The notes below the pieces were generated by a model, which saw nothing but the letters and a program-made list of their open reading frames with translations, was not told the origin of the DNA and did not search any database. From NCBI GenBank assembly GCA_958450325.1, contig OY288241.1, positions 44,591,978-44,655,977 on the forward strand: a stretch of 64,000 bases of DNA. Reading direction: 5' to 3'. Positions 24,138 to 36,020 of this stretch are shown here, piece by piece. A program made the translations under genes and the position numbers. The stretch's first letter is position 1, and the number at the start of each line of letters is the position of its first letter. The DNA is from Agrostemma githago (lineage: Eukaryota; Streptophyta; Magnoliopsida; Caryophyllales; Caryophyllaceae).

Positions 24138-27064
24138 ACTTTCTTTTATACAGTTGGAAACTATCTCTGGAATATTCTTTGGGACGGATCTTTGTCCCTG
24201 GACTTTCTTCGAGACTGTTTCCGACTATCTCTGGACTAGTTATTGGGACGGATCTTTGTCCCTGGACATTCTTCGAGACAGTTTCCGAAAATCTCTGGAC
24301 TGTTCTTTGGGACGGATCTTTGTCCCTGGACTTTCTTGGAGATAGTTTCCAATTATCTCTGGACTATTCTTTGGGACAGATCTTTGTCCCTGGACTTTCT
24401 TGGAGATTGTTTCCGACTATCTCTGGACAGTTATTTTGGACGGATCTTTGTCCCTGGACTTTCTTCTATATAGTTGGCGACTATCTCAGGACTATTCTTT
24501 GGGATGGATCTTTGTCCCTGGACTTTCTTCGAGACAGTTTCCGACTATCTCTGGACTATTCTTTGGAATGGATCTTTGTCCCTGGACTTTCTTCGAGACA
24601 GTTTCCGACTATCTCTGGACTGTTATTTGGGACGGATCTTTGTCCTTGGACTTTTATCGAGACACTTTTCGACTATCTCTGGACTGTTCTTTGGGACCGA
24701 TCTTTGTCCCTGGACTTTCTTGGAGATAGTTTCCGACTATCTCTGGACTGTTATTTGGGACGGATCCTTGTCCCTGGACTTTCTTCTATATAGTTGGCGA
24801 CTATCTCAGGACTATTCTTTGGGATGGATCTTTGTCCCTGGACTTTCTTCTATATAGTTGGCGACTATCTCAGGACTATTCTTTAGGATGGATCTTTGTC
24901 CCTGGACTTTCTTCGAGACAGTTTCCGACTATCTCTGGACTATTCTTTAAGACGGATCTTTGTCTCTGGACATTCTTCGAGACAGTTTCCGAAAATCTCT
25001 GGACTGTTCTTTGGGATGGGTCTTTGTCCCTGGACCTTCTTCGAGACAATTTCCGACTATCTCTGGACTGTTCCTTGGGACAGATCTTTGTCCCTGAACT
25101 TTCTTGGAGATAGTTTCTGACAATCTCTGGACTGTTATTTGGGATTGATCTTTGTCCCTGGACTTTCTTTTATACAGTTTGAAACTATCTCTGGAATATT
25201 CTTTGGGACGGATCTTTGTCCCTGGACCTTCTTCGAGACTGTTTCGACTATATCTGGACTATTTTTTGGGACAGATCTTTGTCCCTGGACATTTTTCGAG
25301 ACAGTTTCCGAAAATCTCTGGACTGTTCTTTGGGACGGATCTTTGTCCCTGGACATTATTGGAGATGGTTTCCAATTATCTCTGGACTATTCTTTGGGAC
25401 AGATCTTTGTCCCTGGACTTTCATGGAGATAGTTTCCGACTATCTCTAGACTGTTATTTGGGACGGATCTTTGTCCCTGGACTTTCTTCTATATAGTTGG
25501 CGACTATCTTAGGACTATTCTTTGGGATGGATCTTTGTCCCTGGACTTTCTTCGAGACAGTTTCCGACTATCTCTGGACTATTCTTTGGGATGGATCTTT
25601 GTCCCTGGACTTTCTTCGAGACAGTTTCCGACTATCTCTGGACTATTCTTTGGGATGGATCTTTGTCCCTGGACTTTCTTCGAGACAGTTTCCGACTATC
25701 TCTGGACTGTTATTTGGGACGGATCTTTGTCCTTGGACTTTTATCGAGACAATTTTCGACTATCTCTGTACTGTTCTTTGGGACAGATCTTTGTCCCTGG
25801 ACTTTCTTGGAGATAGTTTCCGACTATCTCTGGACTGTTATTTAGGACGGATCTTTGTCCCTTGACTTTGTTCTATATAGTTGGCGACTATCTCAGGACT
25901 ATTCTTTGGGATGGATCTTTGTCCCTGGACTCTCTTCGAGACAGTTTCCGACTATCTCTAGACTATTCTTTAAGACGGATCTTTGTCTCTGGACATTCTT
26001 CGAGACAGTTTCCGACAATCTCTGAACTATTCTTTGGGATGGGTCTTTGTCCCTGGACTTTCTTCGAGACAGTTTCCGGCTATCTCTGGACTGTTCTTTG
26101 GGATGGATCTTTGTCCCTGGACTTTCTTCGAGACAGTTTCCGACTATCTCTGGACTGTTATTTGGGACGGATCTTTGTCCTTGGACTTTTAACGAGACAG
26201 TTTTTGACTATCTTTGGACTGTTCTTTGGGACAGATCTTTGTCCCTGGACTTTCTTGGAGATAGTTTCCGACAATCTCTAGACTGGTATTTGGGACGAAT
26301 CTTTGTCCCTGGACTTTCTTTTATACAGTTTGAAACTATCTCTGGAATATTCTTTGGGACGGATCTTTGTCCCTGGACTTTCTTCGAGACTGTTTCCGAC
26401 TATCTCTGGACTATTTTTTGGGACGGATCTTTGTCCATGGACATTCTTCGAGACAGTTTCCGAAAATCTCTGGACTGTTCTTTGGAATGGGTCTTTGTCC
26501 CTGGACTTTCTTCGAGACAGTTTCCGACTATGTCTGGACTATTCTTTGGGATGGATCTTTGTCCCTGGACTTTCTTCGAGACAGTTTCCGACTATCTCTG
26601 GACTGTTATTTGGGACGGATCTTTGTCCCTGGACTTTCTTCTATATAGTTGGCGACTATCTTAGGACTATTCTTTGGGATGGTTCTTTGTCCCTGGACTC
26701 TCTTCGAGACAGTTTTCTACTATCTCTAGACTATTCTTTAAGACGGATCTTTGTCTCTTGGCATTCTTCGAGACAGTTTCCGACTATCTCTGGACTATTC
26801 TTTGGGATGGATGTTTGTCACTGGACTTTCTTCAAGACAGTTTCCAACTATCTCTGGACTGTTATTTGGGACGGATCTTTGTCCTTGGACTTTTATCGAG
26901 ACAGTTTTCGACTATCTTTGGACTGTTCTTTGGGACAGATCTTTGTCCCTGAACTTTCTTTGAGATAGTTTTCGACAATGTCTGGACTGTTATTTGGGAT
27001 TGATCTTTGTCCCTGGACTTTCTTTTATACAGTTGGAAACTATCTCTGGAATATTCTTTGGGAC
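24138..27064 (+). repeat. Satellite segment without a clear local duplication
   Basis: About 46 monomers. Several carry private variants such as GACATTATTGGAGATGG near 25353 and a missing C in CTGTTTCGACTATATC near 25241. No gene, no other element. Confidence 0.85.
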
Positions 27065-28167
27065 GGATCTTTGTCCCTGGACATTCTTCGAGACTGTTTC
27101 CGACTATATCTGGACTATTTTTTGGGACAGATCTTTGTCCATGGACATTTTTCGAGACAGTTTCCGAAAATCTCTGGACTGTTCTTTGGGACGGATCTTT
27201 GTCCCTGGACATTCTTGGAGATGGTTTCCAACTATCTCTGGACTATTCTTTGGGACAGATCTTTGTCCCTAGACTTTCTTGGAGATAGTTTCCGACTATC
27301 TCTAGACTGTTATTTGGGACGGATCTTTGTCTCTGGACTTTCGTCTATATAGTTGGCGACTATCTTAAGACTATTCTTTGGGATGGATCTTTGTCCCTGG
27401 ACTTTATTCGAGAGAGTTTCCGACTATCTCTGGAGTTCTCTTTGGGATGGATCTTTGTCCCTGGACTTTCTTCGAGACAGTGACTATCTCTGGACTGTTA
27501 TTTGGGACGGATCTTTGTCCTTGGACTTTTATCGAGACAGTTTTCGACTATCTCTGTACTGTTCTTTGGGACAGATCTTTGTCCCTGGACTTTCTTGGAG
27601 ATAGTTTCCGACTATATCTGGACTGTTATTTAGGACGGATCTTTGTCCCTTGACTTTCTTCTATATAGTTGGCGACTATCTCAGGACTATTCTTTGGGAT
27701 GGATCTTTGTCCCTGGACATTCTTCGAGACTGTTTCCGACTATATCTGGACTATTTTTTGGGACAGATCTTTGTCCATGGACATTTTTCGAGACAGTTTC
27801 CGAAAATCTCTGGACTGTTCTTTGGGACGGATCTTTGTCCCTGGACATTCTTGGAGATGGTTTCCAACTATCTCTGGACTATTCTTTGGGACAGATCTTT
27901 GTCCCTAGACTTTCTTGGAGATAGTTTCCGACTATCTCTAGACTGTTATTTGGGACGGATCTTTGTCTCTGGACTTTCGTCTATATAGTTGGCGACTATC
28001 TTAGGACTATTCTTTGGGATGGATCTTTGTCCCTGGACTTTATTCGAGAGAGTTTCCGACTATCTCTGGAGTTCTCTTTGGGATGGATCTTTGTCCCTGG
28101 ACTTTCTTCGAGACAGTGACTATCTCTGGACTGTTATTTGGGACGGATCTTTGTCCTTGGACTTTTA
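27065..28167 (+). repeat. Duplication with offset 636 bp
   Basis: 27065-27531 recurs at 27701-28167. Both copies share a 4-bp loss, CAGTGACTATC in place of CAGTTTCCGACTATC (about 27479 and 28115), and the private motifs TTATTCGAGAGAG and GGAGTTCTCTTTGGG. One difference noticed: CTTAAGAC near 27364 against CTTAGGAC near 28000. 636 is 10 monomers minus 4 bp. Confidence 0.9.
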
Positions 28168-28328
28168 ACGAGACAGTTTTCGACTATCTTTGGACTGTTC
28201 TTTGGGACAAATCTTTGTCCCTGGACTTTCTTGGAGATAGTTTCCAACAATCTCTAGACTGGTATTTGGGACGAATCTTTGTCCCTGGACTTTCTTTTAT
28301 ACAGTTTGAAACTATCTCTGGAATATTC

Positions 28329-31300
28329 TTTGGGACGGATCTTTGTCCCTGGACTTTCTTCGAGACTGTTTCCGACTATCTCTGGACTATTTTTTGGGAC
28401 GGATCTTTGTCCCAGGACATTCTTTGAGACAGTTTCCGAAAATCTCTGGACTGTTCTTTGGGATGGGTCTTTGTCCCTGGACTTTCTTCGAGACAGTTTC
28501 GACTATCTCTGGACTATTCTTTGGGATGGATCTTTGTCCCTGCACTTTCTTCGAGACAGTTTCCGACTATCTCTGGACTGTTATTTGGGACGGATCTTTG
28601 TCCCTGGACTTTCTTCTATATAGTTGGCGACTATCTTAGGACTATTCTTTAGGATGGATCTTTGTCCCAGGACTCTCTTCGAGACAGTTTCCTACTATCT
28701 TTAGACTATTCTTTAAGACGGATCTTTGTCTCTTGACATTCTTCGAGACAGTTTCCGACAATCTCTGAACTGTTCTTTGGGATGGGTCTTTGTCCCTGGA
28801 CTTTATTCGAGACAGTTTCCGACTGTCTCTGGACTATTCTTTGGGATGGATCTTTGTCCCTGGACTTTCTTCGAGACAGTTTCCGACTATCTCTGGACTG
28901 TTATTTGGGACGGATCTTTGTCCTTGGACTTTTATCGAGACAGTTTTCGACTATCTCTGGACTGTTCTTTGGGACAGATCTTTGTCCCTGGACTTTCTTG
29001 GAGATAGTTTCCGACTATCTCTGGACTGTTATTTGGGACGGATCTTTATCCCTGGACTTTCTTCCATATAGTTGGCGACTATCTCAGGACTATTCTTTGG
29101 GATGGGTCTTTGTCCCTGGAATTTCTTCAAGACAGTTTCCAAATATCTATGGACTGTTATTTGGGACGGATCTTTGTCCTAGGACTTTTATCGAGACAGT
29201 TTTCGACTATCTTTGGACTATTCTTTGGGACAGATCTTTGTCCCTGGAGTTTCTTGGAGATAGTGTCCGACAATCTCTGGACTGTTATTTGGAACGGATC
29301 TTTGTCCCTGGACTTTCGTTTATACAGTTGGAAACTATCTATAGAATATTCTTTGGGACGGATCTTTGTCCGTGGACTTTCTTCGAGACTGTTTTCGACT
29401 ATCTTTGGACTATTTTTTGGGACGGATCTTTGTCCCTAGACAATCTTCGAGACAGTTTCCGAAAATCTCTGGACTGTTCTTTGGGACGGATCTTTGTCCC
29501 TGGACTTTCTTCTATATAGTTGGCGACTATCTCAGGACTATTCTTTGGGATTGATCTTTGTCCCTGGACTTTCTTCGAGACAGTTTCTGACTATCTCTGG
29601 ACTATTCTTTGGGATGGATCTTTGTCCCTGGACTTTCTTCGAGACAGTTTCCGACTATCTCTGGACTGTTATTTGGGACGTATCTTTGTCCTTGGACTTT
29701 TATCGAGACAGTTTTCGACTATCTCTGGACTGTTCTTTGGGACAGATCTTTGTCCCTGGACTTTCTTGGAGATAGTTTCCGACTATCTCTGGACTGTTAA
29801 TTGGGACGGATCTTTGTCCCTGGACTTTCTTCGAGACAGTTTCCGACTATCTCCGGACTGTTATTTGGGACGGATCTTTGTCCCTGGACTTCCTTCTATA
29901 TAGTTGGCGACTATCTCAGGACTATTCTTTGGGATGGATCTTTGTCCCTGGACTCTCTTCGAGACAGTTTCCGACTATCTCTAGACTATCCTTTAACACG
30001 GATCTTTGTCTCTGGACATTCTTCGAGACAGTTTCCGACAATCTCTGGAGTGTTCTTTGGGATGGGTCTTTGTCCTTGGACTTTCTTCGAGACAGCTTCC
30101 GACTATCTCTGGACTGTTATTTTGGACGGATCTTTGTCCTTGGACTTTTATCGAGACAGTTTTCGACTATCTCTGGACTGTTCTTTGGGACAGATCTTTG
30201 TCCCTGGACTTTCTTGGAGATAGTTTCCGACTATCTCTGGACTGTTATTTGGGACGGATCTTTGTCCCTGGACTTTCTTCGAGACTGTTTCCGACTATCT
30301 CTGGACTATTTTTTGGGACGGATCTTTGTCCCAGGACATTCTTTGAGACAGTTTCTGAAAATCTCTGGACTGTTCTTTGGGATGGGTCTTTGTCCCTGGA
30401 CTTTCTTCGAGACAGTTTCGACTATCTCTGGACTATTCTTTGGGATGGATCTTTGTCCCTGCACTTTCTTCGAGACAGTTTCCGACTATCTCTGGACTGT
30501 TATTTGGGACGGATCTTTGTCCCTGGACTTTCTTCTATATAGTTGGCGACTATCTTAGGACTATTCTTTAGGATGGATCTTTGTCCCTGGACTCTCTTCG
30601 AGACAGTTTCCTATTATCTTTAGACTATTCTTTAAGACGGATCTTTGTCTCTTGACATTCTTCGAGACAGTTTCCGACAATCTCTGAACTGTTCTTTGGG
30701 ATGGGTCTTTGTCCCTGGACTTTATTCGAGACAGTTTCCGACTGTCTCCGGACTATTCTTTGGGATGGATCTTTGTCCCTGGACTTTCTTCGAGACAGTT
30801 TCCGACTATCTCTGGACTGTTATTTGGGACGGATCTTTGTCCTTGGACTTTTATCGAGACAGTTTTCGACTATCTCTGGACTGTTCTTTGGGACAGATCT
30901 TTGTCCCTGGACTTTCTTGGAGATAGTTTCCGACTATCTCTGGACTGTTATTTGGGACGGATCTTTATCCCTGGACTTTCTTCCATATAGTTGGCGACTA
31001 TCTCAGGACTATTCTTTGGGATGGGTCTTTGTCCCTGGAATTTCTTCAAGACAGTTTCCAAATATCTATGGACTGTTATTTGGGACGGATCTTTGTCCTA
31101 GGACTTTTATCGAGACAGTTTTCGACTATCTTTGGACTATTCTTTGGGACAGATCTTTGTCCCTGGAGTTTCTTGGAGATAGTGTTCGACAATCTCTGGA
31201 CTGTTATTTGGAACGGATCTTTGTCCCTGGACTTTCGTTTATACAGTTGGAAACTATCTATAGAATATTCTTTGGGACGGATCTTTGTCCGTGGACTTTC

Positions 31301-32198
31301 TTCGAGACTGTTTTCGACTATCTTTGGACTATTTTTTGGGACGGATCTTTGTCCCTAGACAATCTTCGAGACAGTTTCCGAAAATCTCTGGACTGTTCTT
31401 TGGGACGGATCTTTGTCCCTGGACTTTCTTCTATATAGTTGGCGACTATCTCAGGACTATTCTTTGGGATTGATCTTTGTCCCTGGACTTTCTTCGAGAC
31501 AGTTTCTGACTATCTCTGGACTATTCTTTGGGATGGATCTTTGTCCCTGGACTTTCTCCGAGACAGTTTCCGACTATCTCTGGACTGTTATTTGGGACGT
31601 ATCTTTGTCCTTGGACTTTTATCGAGACAGTTTTCGACAATCTCTGGACTGTTCTTTGGGACAGATCTTTGTCCCTGGACTTTCTTGGAGATAGTTTCCG
31701 ACTATCTCTGGACTGTTAATTGGGACGGATCTTTGTCCCTGGACTTTCTTCGAGACAGTTTCCGACTATCTCTGGACTGTTATTTGGGACGGATCTTTGT
31801 CCCTGGACTTCCTTCTATATAGTTGGCGACTATCTCAGGACTATTCTTTGGGATGGATCTTTGTCCCTGGACTCTCTTCGAGACAGTTTCCGACTATCTC
31901 TAGACTATCCTTTAACACGGATCTTTGTCTCTGGACATTCTTCGAGACAGTTTCCGACAATCTCTGGAGTGTTCTTTGGGATGGGTCTTTGTCCTTGGAC
32001 TTTCTTCGAGACAGCTTCCGACTATCTCTGGACTGTTATTTTGGACGGATCTTTGTCCTTGGACTTTTATCGAGACAGTTTTCGACTATCTCTGGACTGT
32101 TCTTTGGGACAGATCTTTGTCCCTGGACTTTCTTGGAGATAGTTTCCGACTATCTCTGGACTGTTATTTGGGACGGATCTTTGTCCCTGGACTTTCTT
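28329..32198 (+). repeat. Clean tandem duplication, period 1919 bp
   Basis: 28329-30279 recurs at 30248-32198. The copies are adjacent and overlap by 32 bp at 30248-30279, the region where exchange would have occurred. The period is 30 monomers minus 1 bp; both copies carry the same lost C in CAGTTTCGACTATC (about 28497 and 30416). I noticed about eight differences in 1951 bp, for example near 28673/30592 (CCCAGG/CCCTGG), 29266/31185 (GTCC/GTTC) and 31557 (CTCCGAG). Confidence 0.92.
28971..28988. other. Example of the monomer dyad GGGACA-GATCTT-TGTCCC
   Basis: In class C monomers the second half contains GGGACAGATCTTTGTCCC: 6-bp arms (28971-28976 and 28983-28988) with GATCTT between. Classes B, D, H, I, J and K have GGGACGGATC with 5-bp arms. 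Classes A, E and G have GGGATGGATC, where the last pair would be a T-G wobble. The dyad therefore recurs every 64 bp across the array at varying strength. Any structural role is inference. Confidence 0.75.
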
Positions 32199-35100
32199 TT
32201 ATACAGTTGGAAACTATCTCTGTAATATTCTTTGGGACGGATCTTTGTCCCTGGACATTCTTCGAGACTGTTTCCGACTATCTCTAGACTATTTTTTGGG
32301 ACGGATCTTTGTCCCTGGACATTCTTCGAGACAGTTTCCGAAAATCTCTGGACTGTTCTTTGGGACGTATCTTTGTCCCTGGACTTTCTTGGAGATGGTT
32401 TCCAACTATCTCTGGACTATTCTTTGGGAAAGATCTTTGTCCCTGGACTTTCTTGGAGATAGTTTCCAACTATCTCTAGACTGTTATTTGGGACGGATCT
32501 TTGTCCCTTGACTTTCTTCTATACAGTTGGCGACTATCTTAGGACTATTCTTTGGGATGGATCTTTGTCCCTGGACTTTCTTCTATATAGTTTCCGACTA
32601 TCTCTGGACTATTCTTTGGGATGGATCTTTGTCCCTGAACTTTCTTCGAAAAAGTTTCCGACTATCTCTGGACTGTTATTTGGGACGGATCTTTGTCCTT
32701 GGACTTTTATCGAGACAGTTTTCGACTATCTCTGTACTGTTCTTTGGGACAGATCTTTGTCCCTGGACTTTCTTGGAGATAGTTTCCGATTATCTCTGGA
32801 CTATTATTTAGGACGGATCTTTGTCCCTTGACTTTCTTCTATATAGTTGGCGACTATCTCAGGACTATTCTTTGGGATGGATCTTTGTCCCTGGACTCTC
32901 TTCGAGACAGTTTCCGACTATCTCTAGACTATTCTTTAAGACGGATCTTTGTCTCTGGACATTCTTCGAGACAGTTTCCGACAATCTCTGGACTGTTCTT
33001 TGGGATGGGTCTTTGTCCCTGGACTTTCTTCCAGACAGTTTCCGACTATCTCTGAACTGTTCTTTGGGATGGGTCTTTGTCCCTGGACTTTCTTCGAGAC
33101 AGTTTCCGACTGTCTCTGGACTATTCTTTGGGATGGATCTTTGTCCCTGGAATTTCTTCGAGACAGTTTCCGACTATCTCTGGACTGTTATTTGGGACGG
33201 ATCTTTGTCCTTGGACTTTTATCGAGACAGTTTTCGACTATCTCTGGACTGTTCTTTGGGACAGATCTTTGTCCCTGGACTTTCTTGGAGATAGTTTCCG
33301 ACTATCTCTGGACTGTTATTTGGGACGGATCTTTATCCCTGGACTTTCTTCCATATAGTTGGCGACTATCTCAGGACTATTCTTCGGGATGGATCTTTGT
33401 CCCTGGACTTTCTTCGAGACAGTTTCCGACTATCTCTGGACTGTTATTTGGGACGGATCTTTGTCCTTGGACTTTTATCGAGACAGTTTTCGACTATCTC
33501 TGGACTGTTCTTTCGGACAAATCTTTGTCCCTGGACTTTCTTGGAGATAGTTCCCGACTATCTCTGGACTGTTATTTGGGACGGATCTTTATCCCTGGAC
33601 TTTCTTCCATATAGTTGGCGACTATCTCAGGACTATTCTTTGGGATGGGTCTTTGTCCCTTGAATTTCTTCGAGACAGTTTCCAAATATCTATGGACTGT
33701 TATTTGGGACGGATCTTTGTCCTAGGACTTTTATCGAGACAGTTTTCGACTATCTTTTGACTATTCTTTGGGACAGATCTTTGTCCCTGGATTTTCTTGG
33801 AGATAGTGTCCGACAATCTCTGGACTGTTATTTGGAACGGATCTTTGTCCCTGGACTTTCGTTTATACAGTTGGAAACTATCTATAGAATATTCTTTGGG
33901 ACGGATCTTTGTCCGTGGACTTTCTTCGAGACTGTTTTCGACTATCTCTGGACTATTTTTTGGGACGGATCTTTGTCCCTAGACATTCTTCGAGACAGTT
34001 TCCGAAAATCTCTGGACTGTTCTTTGGGACGGATCTTTGTCCCTGGACTTTCTTCTATATAGTTGGCGACTATCTCAGGACTATTCTTTGGGATTGATCT
34101 TTGTCCCTGGACTTTCTTCGAGACAGTTTCTGACTATCTCTGGACTATTCTATGGGATGGATCTTTGTCCCTGGACTTTCTTCGAGACAGTTTCCGACTA
34201 TCTCTGGACTGTTATTTGGGACGTATCTTTGTCCTTGGACTTTTATCGAGACAGTTTTCGACTATCTCTGGACTGTTCTTTGGGACAGATCTTTGTCCCT
34301 GGACTTTCTTGGAGATAGTTTCCGACTATCTCTGGACTGTTAATTGGGACGGATCTTTGTCCCTGGACTTTCTTCGAGACAGTTTCCGACTATCTCTGGA
34401 CTGTTATTTGGGACGGATCTTTGTCCCTGGACTTCCTTCTATATAGTTGGCGACTATCTCAGGACTATTCTTTGGGATGGATCTTTGTCCCTGGACTCTC
34501 TTCGAGACAGTTTCCGACTATCTCTAGACTATCCTTTAACACGGATCTTTGTCTCTGGACATTCTTCGAGACAGTTTCCGACAATCTCTGGAGTGTTCTT
34601 TGGGATGGGTCTTTGTCCTTGGACTTTCTTCGAGACAGCTTCCGACTATCTCTGGACTGTTATTTTGGACGGATCTTTGTCCTTGGACTTTTATCGAGAC
34701 AGTTTTCGACTATCTCTGGACTGTTCTTTGGGACAGATCTTTGTCCCTGGACTTTCTTGGAGATAGTTTCCGACTATCTCTGGACTGTTATTTGGGACGG
34801 ATCTTTGTCCCTGGACTTTCTTTTATACAGTTGGAAACTATCTCTGTAATATTCTTTGGGACGGATCTTTGTCCCTGGACATTCTTCGAGACTGTTTCCG
34901 ACTATCTCTAGACTATTTTTTGGGACGGATCTTTGTCCCTGGACATTCTTCGAGAAAGTTTTCGAAAATCTCTGGACTGTTCTTTGGGACGTATCTTTGT
35001 CCCTGGACTTTCTTGGAGATGGTTTCCAACTATCTCTGGACTATTCTTTGGGAAAGATCTTTGTCCCTGGACTTTCTTGGAGATAGTTTCCAACTATCTC

Positions 35101-36020
35101 TAGACTGTTATTTGGGACGGATCTTTGTCCCTGGACTTTCTTCTATTTAGTTGGCGACTATCTTAGAACTATTCTTTGGGATGGATCTTTGTCCCTGGAC
35201 TTTCTTCTATATAGTTTCCGACTATCTCTGGACTATTCTTTGGGATGGATCTTTGTCCCTGAACTTTCTTCGAAAAAGTTTCCGACTATCTCTGGACTGT
35301 TGTTTGGGACGGATCTTTGTCCTTGGACTTTTATCGAGACAGTTTTCGACTATCTCTGTACTGTTCTTTGGGACAGATCTTTGTCCCTGGACTTTCTTGG
35401 AGATAGTTTCCGACTATCTCTGGACTATTATTTAGGACGGATCTTTGTCCCTTGACTTTCTTCTATATAGTTGGCGACTATCTCAGGACTATTCTTTGGG
35501 ATGGATCTTTGTCCCTGGACTCTCTTCGAGACAGTTTCCGACTATCTCTAGACTATTCTTTAAGACGGATCTTTGTCTCTGGACATTCTTCGAGACAGTT
35601 TCCGACAATCTCTGGACTGTTCTTTGGGATGGGTCTTTGTCCCTGGACTTTCTTCCAGACAGTTTCCGACTATCTCTGAACTGTTCTTTGGGATGGGTCT
35701 TTGTCCCTGGACTTTCTTCGAGACAGTTTCCGACTGTCTCTGGACTATTCTTTGGGATGGATCTTTGTCCCTGGAATTTCTTCGAGACAGTTTCCGACTA
35801 TCTCTGGACTGTTATTTGGGACGGATCTTTGCCCTTGGACTTTTATCGAGACAGTTTTCGACTATCTCTGGACTGTTCTTTGGGACAGATCTTTGTCCCT
35901 GGACTTTCTTGGAGATAGTTTCCGACTATCTCTGGAATGTTATTTGGGACGGATCTTTATCCCTGGACTTTCTTCCATATAGTTGGCGACTATCTCAGGA
36001 CTATTCTTTGGGATGGATCT
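30749..36020 (+). repeat. Tandem duplication, period 2624 bp (41 monomers)
   Basis: About 30749-33396 recurs at about 33373-36020. Landmarks match at 31285/33909, 31413/34037, 31797/34421, 32232/34856, 32821/35445 and 32949/35573, all 2624 bp apart. The first copy overlaps the second copy of the 1919-bp duplication, so this event probably came later or used that copy as source. Private shared variants include TATCCTTTAACACGG and TTCGAAAAAGTTTCC. Confidence 0.88.
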
